A stretch of DNA of 10,690 nt from Euryarchaeota archaeon UBA486 (GTDB taxonomy: Archaea > Thermoplasmatota > Poseidoniia > Poseidoniales > Poseidoniaceae), in contig DAET01000003.1 in NCBI GenBank assembly GCA_002497765.1, positions 1-10,690 of the forward strand, written 5' to 3'. A model generated the notes under the pieces. It was given only the letters and a program-made list of their open reading frames with translations, had not been told where the DNA came from and did no database searches. Numbering within the stretch: position 1 is the stretch's first letter; each line of letters opens with the position of its first letter. This document shows positions 7,458 through 10,690 of the stretch, piece by piece. A program made the translations under genes and the position numbers.

Positions 7458-8501
7458 CTACTGCTCGTCCCAATCTTTCCAGGCGTCGCTGTTTCCAGCG
7501 GTGGAAGAGGTGGTCGGCGCTCGCTTGACGGCCGTGGCCGTTCGTTGAACCGGTTGGGGTTCGGCCAGGGGGACGCCCTCGTCCCACGAAGCGATGGCGG
7601 CTGCGTTGGCTGCGTCTTGAATCGTTTCTTCGGGGGTGGTGCTTTGGTAGCGTCCCGTTTTGGCGTGGTCCTGCGCCCCTTCCACATCACCTCTCATCAG
7701 GGCGTAGACCTGTTCGGTGGTGAGCAGCGAGCCGGCCGCAACGTCCCGCATGCCGTCCACAAATTGTTGGGACGGCTGGCGTTCTGCTGTGTCGGCGAAC
7801 GGTGGAGCAACCGCCTGTTGCTGTGGGTCGTGTTCGCCCTGTGTGAACAAGGTAGGGTGGTCGGGGTTCACGTCCGTGATGGGAATCAACTGTCCTTCGG
7901 GCCCCACCATCATGACGCGCGGGGCCTTGCTTGGTTTGGAAGCGACGTAGATGATGAGGGCCAAGGGCGTGGTCAACACGCCCAAGCAGCACATGGCGCC
8001 ACCCAACACCAACCACGTGGACGACAACAGATCGCTCTGAATATCATCGACCGGGACCAACCAGCCGGACGTCTCCGCGCAGTCTTCTTCACACGACACG
8101 ACAAGAGCGTACTCACCGCTCTCGTTGAGTTTCCAAGAGGCCACTTCAACGAAGGCTGTCCCGTCAGCGGCCATGGCCTGCCAGTCCAGCATGCACGAGC
8201 TTTCCTCAAGCGCTTCTCCCGCAAGGGATGAGCCCTCAACGCGGTGAAGTTCAACGTCCATGACAGGATCGCCCTTGAGTTGATAGAACCGGTAGCAGGA
8301 GCCGTTCAGTTCTCCCAGTGCATACGTTCCAGCACCCACATAGGGCTCATCGTGGTGTTGTTCCCTCGGGTCCATGGCAGCGTTGATGGTCGAGGATTGG
8401 CTCGACATCATGACGGCCCCAAGCAGCACCATGACAGCACCGGCCACGGCAAGGCGAAAGCCCCAGGGGGAACGCTTTGCAGGCTCAGGTGCTTGCATCA
8501 T
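7458..8501 (-). CDS. Two-span membrane protein of unknown function with Cys-containing outer domain and long cytoplasmic tail
   Basis: A 347-residue protein I do not recognise as a named family. A short basic N-terminus (PAKRSPWGFR) precedes span 1 at about 15-34. An outer domain of about 125 residues follows, with four cysteines (69, 103, 137, 141) that could form two disulfides and a beta-rich pattern (CYRFYQLKGD, AFVEVASWKLNESGEYALVV) like a small jelly-roll or Ig-type sensor. Span 2 is at about 159-187 with a CC pair. The roughly 160-residue tail begins with a positively charged segment (SKPSKAPR), then MMVGPEGQLIPI, a helical part near 245-285, and a low-complexity region holding two WDE motifs, at 306-308 and at the C-terminus (WKDWDEQ). 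ATG codons at 8501 and 8498 are both possible starts. It lies 42 bases after Top6A on the same strand; any link to topoisomerase VI is by position only. Confidence 0.65.
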   Translation of the reverse strand: MMQAPEPAKRSPWGFRLAVAGAVMVLLGAVMMSSQSSTINAAMDPREQHHDEPYVGAGTYALGELNGSCYRFYQLKGDPVMDVELHRVEGSSLAGEALEESSCMLDWQAMAADGTAFVEVASWKLNESGEYALVVSCEEDCAETSGWLVPVDDIQSDLLSSTWLVLGGAMCCLGVLTTPLALIIYVASKPSKAPRVMMVGPEGQLIPITDVNPDHPTLFTQGEHDPQQQAVAPPFADTAERQPSQQFVDGMRDVAAGSLLTTEQVYALMRGDVEGAQDHAKTGRYQSTTPEETIQDAANAAAIASWDEGVPLAEPQPVQRTATAVKRAPTTSSTAGNSDAWKDWDEQ

Positions 8502-8543
8502 CGCTTTCCAGACCCTCTTCCTCCATAAGGCTCGCTGATGGAC

Positions 8544-9644
8544 TCAAGCAAGCCCCAAGTCGTTCAGCTTCTCAGGGAGGTAGGTGTCGGTGACAAAGTC
8601 CAGTCCGTACTTGGCCAGCGATTGCTGCTCAGCTTTTTTGCCGAGGTCCAGCATCATGTTGATCTGTTCCTGCCACCACGAATCGGCAAACCGCGGGTCG
8701 GACAGTTCCGCCTTGAGCGCATCAACGTCTCGAGACGAGAGGTCGTCGCTGGGCAGGTCGTAGGCTTCGATGTCGTCGGACGTGATGCCGAGGTACGTGG
8801 CTGTGGGCGTGGCCAAGTATTCCGAAATGTGGGCGGTCTTGATAGCACCATAGGCGATGGAAGCGAAGATTCTGAACGACCAGGGGTCACCGTCGAGGAA
8901 GACCACCACGGGCAAGTCCCACTCTTCGCTCATCCGCTTGAGAATGCGACGAGTGGAACGGGCGGGTTGGCCCTTGAGGTGAACCAGTGCGCAGTTGTAA
9001 TCCTCGTCAAAGCCGTTTTCGATGAGACGGTCAAACATACCACCGGTCTCGATGGCCATGATGAAATTCACATCGTGTTCGAGCAATTCGATCTTTTCTT
9101 CTTCCACGTTGTAGGGGACGCCGTAGCCCGAGTCGCCAACGTCGTCGCGCGCATTGATGCGCATCCATTCACCGCGGCGGTTTCGTTCTCGAATGGTTAC
9201 GTTGCCAATCATACGGGCACCGTCTTCCTCAGGTCGGAGTTTGAAATCCTCTCGCAGGCATTGGGTCACGACTTCCAAATCCTCAGCGAGGTTGTTGGAT
9301 TCGTTCTGAGAGGAAAACTTGCCAAGCCCCCAACTCTCTGAAATGTAGTACATCTCTCTGAGGGTGGAGGATTTGTTGGTGTTGATCATCTCTTCAATGA
9401 ATTCCACGACGTGAAGGGCACGAAGCAATTGCTTGGCCGAGCCCAGGCTCGTTGCGTCTCGAACCGAACGCTTCTTGCCGTACTTGTAGACGCCCAGCGT
9501 CTTGTCAAACCCGATGTTGTTCTTGGTACGGACGGGCAGCGTCATGGTGGGTGGTTCGCCCTTCACGATTTTGTCGTACATCTCCGTCACCACTTCATGG
9601 AGTGCGGCCTTGGTTTCTTCTGGCGTGTGACTGGCGGACATCAT
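8544..9644 (-). CDS. top6A: DNA topoisomerase VI subunit A (Spo11-related)
   Basis: This is the DNA-cleaving subunit of the A2B2 type IIB topoisomerase, which passes one duplex through a double-strand break in another. At 366 residues it is full length for the family. The winged-helix/CAP domain carries the catalytic tyrosine block STLREMYYISESWGLGKF; by alignment with the Spo11 motif RD(I/L)FY the attacking residue should be Tyr100, with Tyr99 beside it. The Toprim metal site is present: Glu199 in FIMAIETGGMFDRL and Asp251/Asp253 in FLDGDPW. Other strong family blocks are KGQPARSTRRIL, ATPTATYLGIT, GKKAEQQSLAKYGLDFV and the end DTYLPEKL. The ATG at 9644 overlaps the Top6B stop as ATGA, indicating coupled translation. 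An SD-like GGGAGTGAT at 9655-9647 sits only 2 bases before that ATG and 5 before the next in-frame ATG (9641), which may be the real start. Confidence 0.96.
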   Translation of the reverse strand: MMSASHTPEETKAALHEVVTEMYDKIVKGEPPTMTLPVRTKNNIGFDKTLGVYKYGKKRSVRDATSLGSAKQLLRALHVVEFIEEMINTNKSSTLREMYYISESWGLGKFSSQNESNNLAEDLEVVTQCLREDFKLRPEEDGARMIGNVTIRERNRRGEWMRINARDDVGDSGYGVPYNVEEEKIELLEHDVNFIMAIETGGMFDRLIENGFDEDYNCALVHLKGQPARSTRRILKRMSEEWDLPVVVFLDGDPWSFRIFASIAYGAIKTAHISEYLATPTATYLGITSDDIEAYDLPSDDLSSRDVDALKAELSDPRFADSWWQEQINMMLDLGKKAEQQSLAKYGLDFVTDTYLPEKLNDLGLA

Positions 9645-10690
9645 GCATCACTCCCGAACCCCATCAGGGTTTGTTGGCCCGAAGGTTTGGGCGCCTCCTC
9701 TGCGACAGGCTCTGACGCAGACGCCTCCTCGTCCCCGGCTGAGGATGGTTGAGGCGTTTCTGTGGAGGATTCAGCGGCGCCCTCCTCGCTGCCGTCTCCT
9801 TCGCCGGCTTCTCTCGCTTCTTGACGGCGAATTTCTTCGAGCAATTTCTCGTCCATCTTCGAGGCCCCGATGACCTCCTGGCTGCCGCGATAGAACACGT
9901 CGGTTTCCGTCCAATCGCCTCGTTCAAGGCCGCTGAGCGCATAGGTGATGGTCGTGGTTTGCCCTGGGTCGAGGGTGTCGAGTTTCCAAGCCCACACACC
10001 CGTCGCTTCCTTCCGTCCGCCTGTGGTGTTGTTCTCCATCGTGGCGCCTTCACGTTCAGGCCACGACGCCAGCAGGGTGTAGGCCCGAGCTCTCGAGGTG
10101 TAGTTGAACAGCGTGATGGTGACGTCCGTCATTTTGGTCGCTTTGTTCCATTCCGTGGAACTCTCGGCGATAACGGCGCCCATGATCCTCGTGATGGAGC
10201 CGGCCAAATCAGGGACAGGCCGCTTGAGGATGGCGGCCGATTTTTCGGCGATGGCTGGAATGATGTCGTTGACCAGCTCGAACTTTTCTTGCACCTTGAC
10301 CATCTTTTTCTTCTTCTCAAGGTGCTTTCTGAGACCGCGTCCCATCTCGAGCATGGCCTTGCGAACTTCGTCCATCACTTCGCCGTTGTCGGCCAGGGCT
10401 TCCTTGGCTTCCGAGGTGAATTGGACGTTGGTGCTGGCGAGGTGAACGAGGATGGCGGCAGGTCCCTTGGGCACACCGCGACCACCGGCTTGATCGAGGC
10501 CGTACTGGCGCCAGTCCACCGATTCGATGGCTTTCGTGAGCAAGCATCCGCCCTGCTGGTACATCAGCGGCACGCGGTTGGCAAATCGAAGCACTTCGAC
10601 GGGTTTGTCGGCGGCCATCCCGTCACCAAAGATGAGCCCAACTTCGACCTGGTAGGGGTTGCCTTGCGAGACGGTGGGTGAGCGCGTCAT
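9641..10690 (-). CDS. top6B: DNA topoisomerase VI subunit B, C-terminal part (partial at window edge)
   Basis: This is the ATPase subunit that opens and closes the topoisomerase VI gate. The frame is open at the right edge, so the GHKL ATP-binding domain is outside; 349 residues remain. The fragment begins in the transducer region (GNPYQVEVGLIFG) and contains FANRVPLMYQQGGCLLTKAI and GVPKGPAAILVHLASTNVQF. The lysine of GVPKGP (75 of the fragment) is in the position of the conserved transducer switch lysine that contacts the ATP gamma-phosphate. A KFELVNDIIPAIAEK helix and an Ig-like C-terminal domain (about 187-270, as in longer archaeal Top6B proteins) follow. Residues about 291-338 form an acidic, Ser/Pro/Ala-rich tail, probably disordered, ending in QQTLMGFGSDA, which resembles a PCNA-interacting peptide. 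The gene heads the - strand cluster and overlaps Top6A by four bases. Confidence 0.95.
   Translation of the reverse strand: MTRSPTVSQGNPYQVEVGLIFGDGMAADKPVEVLRFANRVPLMYQQGGCLLTKAIESVDWRQYGLDQAGGRGVPKGPAAILVHLASTNVQFTSEAKEALADNGEVMDEVRKAMLEMGRGLRKHLEKKKKMVKVQEKFELVNDIIPAIAEKSAAILKRPVPDLAGSITRIMGAVIAESSTEWNKATKMTDVTITLFNYTSRARAYTLLASWPEREGATMENNTTGGRKEATGVWAWKLDTLDPGQTTTITYALSGLERGDWTETDVFYRGSQEVIGASKMDEKLLEEIRRQEAREAGEGDGSEEGAAESSTETPQPSSAGDEEASASEPVAEEAPKPSGQQTLMGFGSDA

Noticed and set aside
9749..10681. A 310-codon + strand frame opposite Top6B, and a similar one (8538-9341) opposite Top6A
   Set aside because: Both lie wholly over unmistakable topoisomerase VI coding sequence and show no domain features of their own.
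1..10690. CRISPR array, tRNA or rRNA genes, insertion sequence, or defence or toxin-antitoxin system
   Set aside because: No regularly spaced direct repeats, no recognisable structural RNA, no transposase or terminal inverted repeats, and no nuclease/toxin pair were seen on either strand.

Overview
The window most resembles a marine planktonic euryarchaeon of the Marine Group II type (Candidatus Poseidoniales). The evidence is an archaeal topoisomerase VI gene pair, an archaeal ArsR-type regulator, an archaeal DUF2299 protein, a giant secreted and membrane-anchored protein with many Ig-like domains, moderately high GC and tight gene packing. The assignment rests on recognised families and style, not on a phylogenetic marker search.

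Layout. On the + strand are three genes: the 3' end of a multi-pass membrane protein that may be the C-terminal part of a PlsC-type acyltransferase (1-807), a DUF2299-like protein (846-1481), and, after a 141-base spacer with inverted repeats and a candidate TATA box, a 1675-residue cell-surface protein (1623-6650). On the - strand, reading from the right edge inward, is a compact cluster: Top6B (3' part only, 10690-9641), Top6A (9644-8544, overlapping Top6B by 4 bases), a two-span membrane protein of unknown function (8501-7458) and a winged-helix regulator (7403-6657). The two halves converge, with only 6 bases between the stop codons at 6650 and 6657.

How the genes fit together. Top6A and Top6B form the type IIB topoisomerase that relaxes and decatenates DNA; their translation is probably coupled. 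The membrane protein and the ArsR-type regulator follow on the same strand with spacers of 42 and 54 bases, so they may share the transcript. The regulator has its own palindromic leader, which suggests separate or autogenous control. The giant protein is a type I surface protein. Its N-terminal region reads as a seven-bladed beta-propeller whose fourth blade is split by a von Willebrand factor A (VWA) domain, followed by about six Ig-like/CARDB-like modules and one membrane span.

Most interesting points: the VWA domain nested inside a propeller blade; a PCNA-interacting (PIP-box-like) motif at the extreme C-terminus of Top6B after a long acidic tail; alternative palindromes overlapping the start region of the regulator gene; and a stable UUCG-loop hairpin just past the stop codon of the surface-protein gene. 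I saw no tRNA, rRNA, CRISPR array, insertion sequence or defence system, and no stretch over 300 bases lacks a gene.
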